Assembly: GCF_000968685.2 (NCBI RefSeq) | Contig: NZ_LAKD02000063.1 | Location: 1-57,392, forward strand | Length of the DNA: 57,392 bases | Source of the DNA: Streptomyces antioxidans | Lineage (GTDB): Bacteria; Actinomycetota; Actinomycetes; Streptomycetales; Streptomycetaceae | Direction: 5' to 3' | Shown here: positions 8,592-16,702 of the stretch, in pieces | Numbering within the stretch: position 1 is the stretch's first letter | How the letters are laid out: the number at the start of each line of letters is the position of its first letter | Notes under the pieces: model-generated | The model's input: the letters and a program-made list of their open reading frames with translations, nothing else | Told to the model about the DNA's origin: nothing | Databases searched by the model: none | Program-made: the position numbers and the translations under genes

Positions 8592-10031
8592 CTACCGGGA
8601 CTGCCACGCCCGTACGAGGTCATCCGGCCCCCAGTGCGCGGCCAGCGGCAGACCGTCGGCCACCCCGCAGCGGGAGACCGCGACCAGGGGAGTGTCCGGG
8701 GCGGTGCCGGGGACGGCGAGCATGTCGCGCACCAAGGCGTCGTACTCATGACGGCCGAAGGGCTGGGTCTCCAGCCACTTGACCGACCCGACGAAGTGAA
8801 CCCGCCGGGCCACCGGCTCGCGGTCCGCGCCGATGAGGTCGATCTCGGGGTTGTTCTGACGGTTCCACCAACCGCCGACGGCCTCGGTCTCGGGCCACTC
8901 GGCGCTGGGCAGCAGACGGAGCAGGGACTCGCGGACCAGCGGCTCGACCGCTCGGCCGCGCCACGTGGTCCACGACCGCTCGATGCGTTCCAGCGCCACG
9001 TCACCGCGGCCCCGCTCGATGAGCGGGATCGCGCGTACCAGGAACGCCAGCCAGAACCGCAGATACGGGTCGGCGATCCGGTAGCGCTTGTTCTTGCTGT
9101 CCGGCTTGGCGGACAGCGGGAGGTCAGCGGCCAGGACCCGCTTTGCCTGCAACACCGCCAGCAGCGGGGAGAGGGTGCCGGACGGCAGAGCGCTGGCGCC
9201 GCCGGCCTTGGCCGCGATCGCGCTGAAGGTGCGCTCACCGCTGCCGACCGCTTCCAGTACGGCCCGTGAGTGCGAAGCCTCCGGGAATTCGCCCAGCAGG
9301 GACAGCTCACCGGCCACCAGCAGGGGCGAGAGCGGATTGGCGACCGAGGCCCGCAAGAACTCCGTACGGCGCATTCCCGGCCGCCAGGACTGGACGATCT
9401 CGGGGAATCCACCAGTGATCAACTGGGCGTCGACGGCCCCTGCGGCGTCCAGCTCGGTCATGGCCTGCACATCGGCCGGATTCAGCGGGTGAACGGTCAT
9501 CTTCGCCGCCCGCCCGAAGAACGGGCGTCCGTACGACTGCAGGGCCTCCATCACCGACGTATCGCTGCCGACCAGCACCAGGAGCACGGGCTTGGACGAC
9601 AGATGACGGTCCCAGACGGTCTGGAGCGCGCCCTCGAACTCCTGATCCTGCTCGACCAGCCAGGGCACCTCGTCGATCACCGCGATACTGGGCGCGTCAT
9701 CGGGCACGGCGAGCGCCAGCGAGCGCAGCGCCTGGTTCCAGTCCTGCGCCTGGAGACCGCCGATCAGCTCCGCCCCCGGCAGCGGTGACTGCGCGAGGGT
9801 CGAGGCGAAGTCGGCGCGCTCCGTCACGGGGTTGCGCCCGCGGGTGGCCTGGAACACCACGTACGGCGCTCCCGAGCGGTCACAGAACTCCTGGACCAGC
9901 CGCGACTTCCCCACCCGGCGTCGGCCCGTCATGATCACCGCCCGCCCTCGGGTGGCCCCAAGGCCCTCTGCCACCGCCCGGTACTGCTCAGCCAGCAGCT
10001 CAAGGTCTCCGGCCCGGCCTTGGAACTCCAC
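8592..10031 (-). CDS. AAA-type ATPase, archaeal ATPase/DUF234-like
   Basis: A 479-residue P-loop ATPase with Walker A GRRRVGKSRL (about residue 37) and Walker B IAVIDEVPWL (about residue 120). A C-terminal half of about 150 residues resembles DUF234, which has a PD-(D/E)XK-nuclease-like fold in relatives: the segment NNPEIDLIGAD keeps an E-x-D-L-x-G core that could be the nuclease-like metal site. Proteins of this group are common in archaea and scattered in bacteria, with unclear function; links to mobile elements or defence have been suggested. It is transcribed alone, and short ACGTAGA repeats occupy its upstream region. The ATG at 10031 is the first residue of recognisable homology. Confidence 0.8.
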   Translation of the reverse strand: MEFQGRAGDLELLAEQYRAVAEGLGATRGRAVIMTGRRRVGKSRLVQEFCDRSGAPYVVFQATRGRNPVTERADFASTLAQSPLPGAELIGGLQAQDWNQALRSLALAVPDDAPSIAVIDEVPWLVEQDQEFEGALQTVWDRHLSSKPVLLVLVGSDTSVMEALQSYGRPFFGRAAKMTVHPLNPADVQAMTELDAAGAVDAQLITGGFPEIVQSWRPGMRRTEFLRASVANPLSPLLVAGELSLLGEFPEASHSRAVLEAVGSGERTFSAIAAKAGGASALPSGTLSPLLAVLQAKRVLAADLPLSAKPDSKNKRYRIADPYLRFWLAFLVRAIPLIERGRGDVALERIERSWTTWRGRAVEPLVRESLLRLLPSAEWPETEAVGGWWNRQNNPEIDLIGADREPVARRVHFVGSVKWLETQPFGRHEYDALVRDMLAVPGTAPDTPLVAVSRCGVADGLPLAAHWGPDDLVRAWQSR

Positions 10032-10050
10032 GACACACTCCAGGCAGCTA

Positions 10051-10097
10051 ACGTAGACGCATCCTTGCGTAGATACGTAGATTGAATCTTACGTAGA
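10051..10097. repeat. Short ACGTAGA direct repeats upstream of the ATPase
   Basis: Three copies of ACGTAGA (10051, 10075, 10091) and one variant GCGTAGA (10068) fall within 47 bp, in an AT-richer patch immediately upstream of the ATPase start. The central copies contain the palindrome TACGTA. They could be regulator sites; function is not known. Confidence 0.75.
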
Positions 10098-10130
10098 CCA
10101 AACCTTACTTCACCAGAACCGACACGAGCA

Positions 10131-12032
10131 CTACGAGACGTCGTCGCGGAGCACCGGCCGCAGCGCCTCGATCACCGCGGGATCGTCGATGGTGGAGGGC
10201 AGCTCGGCGTCCCTGCCGTCGGCGATGTCGCGCATGGTGCGGCGCAGGATCTTTCCCGAACGGGTCTTGGGCAGCGCCGCGACCACGTCCACCCTGCGCA
10301 GCGCCGCCACGGGGCCGATCGCGTCCCGGACGGCGGCGACGAGTTCCGCGGCGATGTCCCGCGGATCTCGGTCGAGGCCCGCCTTGAGCACGACGAGGCC
10401 GCGCGGCACCTGTCCCTTGAGCGGGTCGGCGACACCGACGACGGCGCACTCGGCGACATCCGGGTGAGCGGCGAGCACCTCCTCCATCGCGCCGGTGGAC
10501 AGCCGGTGCCCGGCCACGTTGATCACGTCGTCGACGCGGCCCATGACGTAGACGTAGCCATCGTCGTCCTTACGGCCGCCGTCGCCGGTGAGGTAGTAGC
10601 CGCTGTAGGCGGACAGGTACGAGCGCACATACCGTGCGTCGTCCCGCCACACGGTGAGCAGCGTGCCGGGCGGCAGCGGCAGCCGGATCGCCACCGCGCC
10701 GTCGGCACCGGGCGGCGCGTCGCGGCCGGTCGCGTCGAGGACGCGCACGTCGTAGCCGGGCATGGGCACGGTGGGCGAACCGGCCTTGAGCGGGTGCGGC
10801 TCCAGGCCCATGGGGTTGGCGACGATCGGCCAGCCGGTCTCGGTCTGCCACCAGTTGTCGACCACCGGGACGCCGAGCAGGTCGGTGGCCCAGCGGTAGG
10901 TCTCCGGGTCCAGCCGCTCGCCCGCCAGGAACAGATGGCGCAGCGATCCGGTGTCATGGGCGTCCAGAAGTGCCCCGCGCGGGTCCTCCTTCTTCACCGC
11001 GCGGATCGCCGTCGGCGCGGTGAACAGGGCCGTCACACGGTGTTCGGCGATCACCCGCCACAGCGCACCGGCGTCCGGAGTGCCGACCGGTTTCCCTTCG
11101 TAGAGCACGGTGGTGCAGCCGGTGAGCAGCGGTGCGTAGACGATGTAGGAGTGGCCGACCACCCAGCCGACGTCCGAGGCGGCCCAGAAGACCTCACCGG
11201 GGCGGGTGTCGTACACGTTCTCCAGCGACCAGCGCAGCGCGACCGCGTGACCGCCGTTGTCGCGCACCACGCCCTTGGGGCGGCCGGTCGTGCCGGAGGT
11301 GTAGAGGATGTACAGCGGGTCGGTGGCGGCCACGGAGACACAGCCGACCGGCTCGGCGGTCGCCATGGCCTGGTCCCAGTCGAGGTCACGGCCGGTCATA
11401 TCCGCCGCGCACTGCGGCCGCTGGCGGATGACACAGTGCTCCGGCTGGTGTTCGGCCAGCGCGAGGGCATCGTCGAGCAGCGGCTTGTACGGCACCACAC
11501 GGGCCGGCTCGATGCCGCACGAGGCGGCGATGACGACCTTGGGGCGGGCGTCGTCGATGCGCACGGCGAGCTCACGCGCGGCGAATCCACCGAAGACGAC
11601 CGAGTGGACGGCGCCGATACGGGCGCAGGCCAGCATGGCGACGACGGCCTCGGGAATCATCGGCATGTAGATCACGACCCGGTCGCCCTGCGCCACCCCG
11701 AGCCCGGCCAGCACCCCGGCGAACCGCGCGACCTCGTCCCGCAACTCCCGGTAGGTGAACGCCGCCTTGCGGCCGGTGACCGGGCTGTCGTACACCAGCG
11801 CGAGCCGATCACCGCGCCCGGCGTCGACGTGCCGGTCCAGAGCGTTGTGGCAGGTGTTCAACCGCCCGTCCGGGAACCACCGGTACAGCGGGGCGTTGGA
11901 CGCGTCGAGGGCCCGGGTCGGGGCGACGGTCCAGTCGACGGCACGGGACGCGTCCAGCCAGAAGCCTTCCGGATCCTCCAGGCTGCGCCGGTACTCGGCC
12001 GCATAGCCGCCCTGCTTCGGCGCCTGCGTCAT
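10131..12032 (-). CDS. prpE: Propionyl-CoA/acetyl-CoA synthetase (AMP-forming), PrpE-like
   Basis: A 633-residue ANL-superfamily ligase that activates a short-chain acid with ATP and CoA via an acyl-AMP. Visible core motifs are the P-loop-like YTSGTTGRPKG, the DNWWQTETGWPI aromatic/adenylate segment, the TGDGG ATP-binding motif, the VDDVINVAGHRLST hinge and the C-terminal PKTRSGKI with the catalytic, acetylation-sensitive lysine. Length and the segment ETYRWATDLLGVPVVDNWWQ fit propionyl-CoA synthetase better than Acs (about 650 residues), though Acs activity cannot be excluded. The ATG start is followed by a normal N-terminal ACAS_N region (YAAEYRRSLEDPEGFW). It stands alone, so it does not indicate a methylcitrate operon. 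Confidence 0.88.
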   Translation of the reverse strand: MTQAPKQGGYAAEYRRSLEDPEGFWLDASRAVDWTVAPTRALDASNAPLYRWFPDGRLNTCHNALDRHVDAGRGDRLALVYDSPVTGRKAAFTYRELRDEVARFAGVLAGLGVAQGDRVVIYMPMIPEAVVAMLACARIGAVHSVVFGGFAARELAVRIDDARPKVVIAASCGIEPARVVPYKPLLDDALALAEHQPEHCVIRQRPQCAADMTGRDLDWDQAMATAEPVGCVSVAATDPLYILYTSGTTGRPKGVVRDNGGHAVALRWSLENVYDTRPGEVFWAASDVGWVVGHSYIVYAPLLTGCTTVLYEGKPVGTPDAGALWRVIAEHRVTALFTAPTAIRAVKKEDPRGALLDAHDTGSLRHLFLAGERLDPETYRWATDLLGVPVVDNWWQTETGWPIVANPMGLEPHPLKAGSPTVPMPGYDVRVLDATGRDAPPGADGAVAIRLPLPPGTLLTVWRDDARYVRSYLSAYSGYYLTGDGGRKDDDGYVYVMGRVDDVINVAGHRLSTGAMEEVLAAHPDVAECAVVGVADPLKGQVPRGLVVLKAGLDRDPRDIAAELVAAVRDAIGPVAALRRVDVVAALPKTRSGKILRRTMRDIADGRDAELPSTIDDPAVIEALRPVLRDDVS

Positions 12033-12511
12033 ATCGATGCCCCTCTTCTCGCTTACGTCTTCTTCGTTCGTGCCCGCCCTACCCGCTTGTGCCCACCGGG
12101 CGCCAGGGCCATTTCATCAGCCATCCGGCGATGGCTACCGCGCCTGTCTGCCGCCCACGGCGTCCGCACGACACAGCGAAGATCAACTGCCCGTCCCCGG
12201 GCGGGCACCGACCGTGTTCCGGCCGGGCCAATACCTGTGGTGGCGAAATGAGAAATCGACGCAGCGCGCGAAGAGGATTTCTGACATGATAGACGGAGCG
12301 AAATGATTTAACATGTGCAGCCACGAGTGCCGTGCTACTGTTGCGTCCAGTTGCAGTTGTGGTTCCCAAAATCTTCAAGCGCCCTCACTGGCTTTCCATG
12401 CCAATGACAGTTCTTCTGAATTTCCGGTCACATTCCGGGCTGGGCAATCATCGCGCGACACGGAGTCCGTATAGCGCGGGCTCCGGGACTGCCCCAAAGG
12501 ATATGTGACAC
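12033..12511 (+). promoter_or_regulatory. Gene-free region with long leader of the cold-shock gene
   Basis: No convincing reading frame lies in these 479 bp. The right part (about 12280-12511) is unusually AT-rich for this genome and leads into the cspA start. A hairpin pairs TCACTGGC (12385-12392) with GCCAATGA (12400-12407), with one mismatch and a 7-nt loop. This fits the long structured leaders typical of cold-shock mRNAs; temperature sensing is inference. The left part is the prpE-like gene's upstream region, where I see nothing specific. Confidence 0.55.
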
Positions 12512-12721
12512 ATGGCTACTGGCACCGTGAAGTGGTTCAACGCGGAAAAGGGTTTCGGCTTCATCGAGCAGGACGGTGGCGGCGCTGACGTGTTCGCCCA
12601 CTACTCGAACATCGCCGCCCAAGGTTTCCGCGAACTCCTGGAAGGCCAGAAGGTGAGCTTCGACCTCGCACAGAGCCAGAAGGGCCCGATGGCCGAGAAC
12701 ATCGTTCCCTCTCGAAGCTGA
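12512..12721 (+). CDS. CspA-family cold-shock protein
   Basis: A 69-residue cold-shock-domain protein that binds single-stranded nucleic acid and acts as an RNA chaperone. Both RNA-binding motifs are present: RNP1 KGFGFIEQ and RNP2 VFAHYS. The length is standard. The ATG follows AAGGAT. It opens a block running through a DEAD-box helicase, a CBS protein and a small conserved protein, all on the plus strand. This combination makes a role in cold-adapted RNA remodelling likely. Confidence 0.96.
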   Translation: MATGTVKWFNAEKGFGFIEQDGGGADVFAHYSNIAAQGFRELLEGQKVSFDLAQSQKGPMAENIVPSRS

Positions 12722-12916
12722 CGCACACAGGGAGCCGAACCGCGCCGCCCCCTTTAAGGGCGACCCGGGCCGCGCCGCCCGCTTAAGGGTCTCAGCCGGT
12801 GAGCATTTCCCTCCGGCCGAACCCGTTTCGTATTTTTCTGGCCCGTTCTTGCGATTCCCCGCGCTGCTGAGCGCCGCGGAATTCCTTGATGCGTGCCGCT
12901 TCGAGGAAGGTTCAGC

Positions 12917-14368
12917 ATGAACCGCACACGTACGAACACCCGTTCCAAGCGCTCCGGTGGTCCGAGCCGTTCGCGCGGTTACGGGGGCCGGCCCGCCGCA
13001 CCGCGGGCGGAGTTCGCCCCGCCAGTGACGAGCAGCCCCGCACTCCCCGCCGCCGAGACGTTCGCCGATCTCGAGATGCCCCGGCAGCTGCTGGCCGCGC
13101 TGGTCGCCGAAGGCGTGACCGTACCGTTTCCGATCCAGGCGGCGACCCTGCCGAACTCCCTCGCGGGCCGTGACGTACTCGGCCGCGGGCGCACCGGATC
13201 CGGCAAGACCCTGGCCTTCGGCCTGGCGCTGCTGGCCCGTACGGCCGGCCGGCGAGCCGAGCCCCGGCAGCCGCTTGCGCTGGTGCTGGTGCCCACCCGG
13301 GAGCTGGCACAGCAGGTAACCGACGCGCTCACTCCGTACGCCCGCTCCGTGCGGCTGCGGATGGCCACGGTGGTCGGCGGGATGCCGATCAGCAAGCAGG
13401 TCGGTGCGCTGCGCGGTGGGGCGGAGGTCGTCGTCGCGACGCCGGGCCGGCTGAAGGACCTCGTCGAGCGGGGCGACTGCCGCCTGAACCAGGTCGACAT
13501 CACCGTCCTGGACGAGGCTGACCAGATGACCGACATGGGCTTCATGCCGCAGGTCACGGCGCTGCTGGAGCAGGTGCGCCCGGAGGGGCAACGGATGCTG
13601 TTCTCAGCCACGTTGGACCGCAACGTCGACCTTCTGGTCCGCAGGTACCTGATCGACCCCGTGGTCCACTCCGTCGACCCGTCCGCGGCCGCGGTCTCCA
13701 CGATGGAGCACCATGTGCTGCATGTGCACGGCGCGGACAAGCATCAGGTGACAACAGAGATCGCGGCGCGAGAGGGCCGAGTGATCATGTTCCTGGACAC
13801 CAAGCACGCCGTCGACCAGCTCACGAGCCACCTGCTGCAGAGCGGCGTACGGGCCGCCGCACTGCACGGTGGAAAGTCGCAACCGCAGCGCAACCGGACC
13901 CTGGCCCAGTTCAAGACCGGGCATGTGACGGTCTTGGTGGCGACCAATGTCGCGGCCCGCGGGATCCATGTCGACAACCTCGACCTGGTGGTCAACGTGG
14001 ACCCGCCCAACGACCACAAGGACTACCTCCACCGGGGAGGCCGCACGGCCCGGGCCGGCGAGTCCGGTCTCGTCGTCACCCTGGTGACGCCCCGGCAGCG
14101 CCGCGACACCGTCCGTCTCATGTCGGACGCCGGGATCCGCCCTCGAACCACCCAGGTCCGCTCAGGTGAGGCCGAACTGAGCCACATCACCGGCGCGCGC
14201 ACTCCGTCGGGCATTCCGGTCGTCATCACCACAGCGGGGGTGGACCGCCCCAAGCGCGGTGCCCCCCACCCTCGCCATCGGCGCGGCCGTGCCGCTGGGG
14301 ACCACCGGACCGGCGAGGCGACACACCGCAGGGCTCGGCGGCAGCCCGCCCTCGACGCGGCAGCCTAG
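12917..14368 (+). CDS. DEAD-box ATP-dependent RNA helicase
   Basis: A 483-residue RNA helicase with the full motif series: Q motif (FPIQ), Walker A GRTGSGKT, PTREL, TPGR, DEAD (VLDEADQM), SAT, ARGIH and HRGGRTARAG. Two motifs deviate slightly from the commonest form (GRTGSGKT for AQTGSGKT, ARGIH for ARGID). Basic Arg/Ser/Gly-rich tails at both ends should help RNA binding. The ATG at 12917 has GAGGAAGG upstream; a frame-consistent ATG 24 bp earlier lacks one. It follows the cold-shock gene by 195 bp, so co-regulation is likely. Confidence 0.95.
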   Translation: MNRTRTNTRSKRSGGPSRSRGYGGRPAAPRAEFAPPVTSSPALPAAETFADLEMPRQLLAALVAEGVTVPFPIQAATLPNSLAGRDVLGRGRTGSGKTLAFGLALLARTAGRRAEPRQPLALVLVPTRELAQQVTDALTPYARSVRLRMATVVGGMPISKQVGALRGGAEVVVATPGRLKDLVERGDCRLNQVDITVLDEADQMTDMGFMPQVTALLEQVRPEGQRMLFSATLDRNVDLLVRRYLIDPVVHSVDPSAAAVSTMEHHVLHVHGADKHQVTTEIAAREGRVIMFLDTKHAVDQLTSHLLQSGVRAAALHGGKSQPQRNRTLAQFKTGHVTVLVATNVAARGIHVDNLDLVVNVDPPNDHKDYLHRGGRTARAGESGLVVTLVTPRQRRDTVRLMSDAGIRPRTTQVRSGEAELSHITGARTPSGIPVVITTAGVDRPKRGAPHPRHRRGRAAGDHRTGEATHRRARRQPALDAAA

Positions 14369-14415
14369 AACCTGCCGCGGGCAGGACTCTTGCCCATTCC
14401 CCAAGGAGGCACCCT

Positions 14416-14814
14416 TTGACGCTGGTCCAGATGACGCCGCGCCCGGCGGATCCCGCCACCAGGACCGTGGTCGACGCCATGGACGCGCCCGGCCCGCAGG
14501 TCTGGGACGACATGACCGTGGAGGTGGCCCTGTCCGTCATGGTCAGTGACCGTTCCGGGCACCTGCTCGTCTATGACGAGGACGGCCGGTGCACGGGCCT
14601 GATCGCTCAGGACCAGCTCACCGTCGTCCGCGACAGCTCCGCGTACACGGATCAGGTCCGCCTGCGGGACATCCTCGGCGACAACGGACCCTTCACCTCG
14701 CCCATGACCACGATCGCCGAAGCGGAGCGTACGATGCGGCACGGTCGGCTCGGAGCCCTGCCCGTCATCGACGAGCACGGCTGTGCCGTGGGCGTCCTCG
14801 CCCTCTCACACTGA
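14416..14814 (+). CDS. CBS-domain protein
   Basis: A 132-residue protein made of a CBS-domain pair, the adenine-nucleotide-sensing module. Segments MTVEVALSVMVSDRSGHLLV and the RTMRHGRLGALPVIDEHG stretch are the two characteristic CBS cores. The start is a TTG placed 6 nt after a strong AAGGAGG; no ATG fits as well. Its position 47 bp after the DEAD-box gene suggests one operon. The partner protein and ligand are unknown. Confidence 0.88.
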   Translation: MTLVQMTPRPADPATRTVVDAMDAPGPQVWDDMTVEVALSVMVSDRSGHLLVYDEDGRCTGLIAQDQLTVVRDSSAYTDQVRLRDILGDNGPFTSPMTTIAEAERTMRHGRLGALPVIDEHGCAVGVLALSH

Positions 14815-14860
14815 TCCGCCTCCCCCGCTCAGACCTTCTCCAGCTACCTGTGAGGCACCC

Positions 14861-15169
14861 ATGCGTTGCGTCATCGCCCGCTTCCCGTTCGACCTGACCA
14901 AGAGTGGGGTGCTGGCGTCGATGAAGGGCGTCACGCCCGAGCTCGTCACGGGTGAGTCCGTGATCATCGGCCGCCGCCAGTACCCCGTGAAGCAGGTGGG
15001 CGCGGTCATCACCGGGCAGGACCGTCGTGACTTCACCGCCGGCGAAGTCACCAGGGCCATGACCCGTCTCGGCTTCACGTGCCGTGCCCTCCCCGACGCC
15101 TCACCCGCGCGCGACCTCACTCCGCTTGAGGAAGCGTCGGCTCAGCTCGGCACCCCCGCGTCCGGGTAA
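14861..15169 (+). CDS. SCO5918-family small protein
   Basis: A 102-residue soluble protein that I recognise as the small conserved partner found after cold-shock and DEAD-box genes in Streptomyces (SCO5918 family). It begins MRCVIARFPFDLTKSGVL, followed by GESVIIGRRQYPVKQVG and RRDFTAGEVTRAMTRLGF. No catalytic motif is evident. The frame is open 78 bp further upstream, but the ATG at 14861, following GAGG, matches where the conserved sequence begins. Gene order suggests a role in cold-stress RNA metabolism; that is inference. Confidence 0.78.
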   Translation: MRCVIARFPFDLTKSGVLASMKGVTPELVTGESVIIGRRQYPVKQVGAVITGQDRRDFTAGEVTRAMTRLGFTCRALPDASPARDLTPLEEASAQLGTPASG

Positions 15170-15210
15170 CCGACGGGACAGGCGAAAGCCGAGACCAAGA
15201 CAGCGTTGAG

Positions 15211-15240
15211 GGCTCGACCGGTGCGTGCCGGTCGAGCCTT
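15211..15240. terminator. Hairpin terminator after the cold-shock block
   Basis: An 11-bp perfect stem, GGCTCGACCGG with CCGGTCGAGCC, and a 6-nt loop, followed by TT. It sits between two convergent genes and may serve both. Confidence 0.8.
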
Positions 15241-15301
15241 CAGCGCGTTCAGTGTCCGGTCGGCACGACAGCGCCTCCAGCGCCGACCACGGGTCCGTGA
15301 C

Positions 15302-15676
15302 TCATGAGTCGGAGTAGCTGAAGTCGCCCACGGTCCAGCCGGTGACATCCTTGATCGCGACGCGGTACATCCCGCCCGTCTCCGGAATCCCCATGCTGCC
15401 TTGCAGGATCCGGGCGACGTGAAAGTGCAGATGGGTGGGCGGGCCGCCGCGATCGGGCCGGTCCTGCGTCCCCCCGACGGTGAAGACGTCGGCGAAGGGG
15501 CCGAGGCGGTCCGAGTCCCTCAGGATCTCCGACACGCGTTGCCTCCACACGGCCTCGGGAGCCAACCGTCCGGTGATGACAGCGCCGCCGGTGACCACGG
15601 TCAGGGACATCTGGTAGCTCTGCTCGGACTCCACTACGGCGGCCACGTCAACGAGCAGTTCGTCAGCGTTCGACAT
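15302..15676 (-). CDS. GvpU-like gas-vesicle accessory protein, isolated
   Basis: A 124-residue soluble protein. The pattern LTVVTGGAVITGRL, a helix in WRQRVSEIL, then PTHLHFHVARIL and a closing GWTVGDFSYSDS resembles GvpU, an accessory gene of some gas-vesicle clusters. No gvpA shell gene or other gvp gene occurs in the window, so a gas-vesicle role here is doubtful. It may be a stand-alone paralogue. The ATG at 15676 is the only start. Recognition is from memory of the family pattern, so confidence is moderate. Confidence 0.5.
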   Translation of the reverse strand: MSNADELLVDVAAVVESEQSYQMSLTVVTGGAVITGRLAPEAVWRQRVSEILRDSDRLGPFADVFTVGGTQDRPDRGGPPTHLHFHVARILQGSMGIPETGGMYRVAIKDVTGWTVGDFSYSDS

Positions 15677-15772
15677 GAGAGCCGATCTTATTCATCACTC
15701 CGGCCGGTTGTACCCCGCCGAGTGACCAACCGCACGCCGACTGGTACCGGCCGCAGACTATCGAGGACCGGG

Positions 15773-16190
15773 GTGCGACAAAATCTATGCTCGCCGGAGT
15801 AGACATTGGGCTATCGCGTGGCTAAGGTTTTTCCCGTAGCCAGAGTCGAGTGAGACCCGGCAGAGACGAACTGGCGGGTAGAAGTACATGAAGTACCCAG
15901 GTCGCGGTGCGGCTGCGGAGTGACGAAGCCACGTTGTTCGAGGAAGGCGACGGAACTGGCAGCCGCACCGGGCGGCCCGAAGTGGACAACTCAGCGAAGA
16001 ACGGAGGAAGCGGACGCCATCAGGATCGCCCGGGCACGGGGAACCGGCCCGGGTACCGCAAGACCCCGGAATGGAAGGTGGTTCCCGGTCAAGCACTCGC
16101 GATCCCCGCGATCCTGCCCTCCTCGGGCGGCGTAGCGGAAGACAGAAGGTCGGCACGGCAATACGGCCGACAGATGGTGTTGAATTTCCT
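15773..16190 (+). other. Structured non-coding stretch, possible group II intron remnant
   Basis: About 420 bp with no credible reading frame but many potential RNA stems: an 11-bp perfect pairing of GGTGCGGCTGC (15906-15916) with GCAGCCGCACC (15959-15969), TGGCTA with TAGCCA (15819-15842), and GGGTA with TACCC (15876-15898). It opens with GTGCGAC, matching the 5-prime consensus (GUGYG) of group II introns. The run of short stems with purine-rich joining segments looks like domain I-III of such an intron. No reverse transcriptase and no recognisable domain V follow, so if correct it is truncated. An alternative is a long leader RNA of the MerR-like gene. Confidence 0.4.
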
Positions 16191-16192
16191 TC

Positions 16193-16223
16193 GGGGCCCT
16201 GGTGCTTACGGCACCAGGGCCCC
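16193..16223 (+). terminator. Perfect 13-bp hairpin in the MerR-like gene leader
   Basis: GGGGCCCTGGTGC (16193-16205) pairs perfectly with GCACCAGGGCCCC (16211-16223) around a 5-nt loop. It ends 25 bp before the MerR-like start. It may terminate upstream transcripts or act as an attenuator of the downstream gene. No T-tract follows. Confidence 0.6.
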
Positions 16224-16248
16224 TCGACGCGTGCTCAACGAGGTGAGA

Positions 16249-16587
16249 ATGACAGCAGACAATCCGCTCGGTGGCCGTCTGGACGACGACGACTACCCCG
16301 CCTACACCATGGGTCGGGCAGCCGAGATGCTCGGCACCACCCCGGGCTTTCTCCGCGCCATCGGCGAGGCCCGCCTCATCACCCCGCTCCGCTCGGAGGG
16401 CGGGCACCGCCGGTACTCCCGCTACCAGCTACGGATCGCTGCCCGCGCCCGCGAGCTCGTCGACGAGGGCATGCCGGTCGAGGCCGCCTGCCGCATCGTC
16501 ATCCTCGAGGACCAGCTCGAGGAGGCCCAGCGCATCAACGCGGAGTTCCGCCGCGCCGCGGCCGAACAGCACGACGACGCTCCATGA
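16249..16587 (+). CDS. MerR-like helix-turn-helix regulator
   Basis: A 112-residue protein with a MerR-type winged helix-turn-helix: YTMGRAAEMLGTTPGFLRAI for the first helices and the wing residues GGHRRYSRYQL. A predicted helical tail (residues about 65-105) resembles a short dimerisation coil and carries no effector domain. Small MerR-like proteins of this kind, including BldC relatives, are common in Streptomyces. The ATG at 16249 has AGGTGAG just upstream. The same frame is open back to about 15907 across a structured region and hairpin, but that extension shows no protein character and is rejected. Confidence 0.87.
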   Translation: MTADNPLGGRLDDDDYPAYTMGRAAEMLGTTPGFLRAIGEARLITPLRSEGGHRRYSRYQLRIAARARELVDEGMPVEAACRIVILEDQLEEAQRINAEFRRAAAEQHDDAP

Positions 16588-16702
16588 GCCCTTCCCCGCA
16601 CGGCCGGCACCGCAGCACGGAAAGGGCGCCGGGCCACAACGGCCCGGCATCCCCAGCCGCCCTTACCGCGGAAGTCTCCTCAGGTCAGCAACGGGGCGGA
16701 GG

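Noticed and set aside
15907..16248. N-terminal extension of the MerR-like frame
   Set aside because: The translation is not protein-like, spans the structured region and a perfect hairpin, and the ATG at 16249 has its own ribosome binding site.
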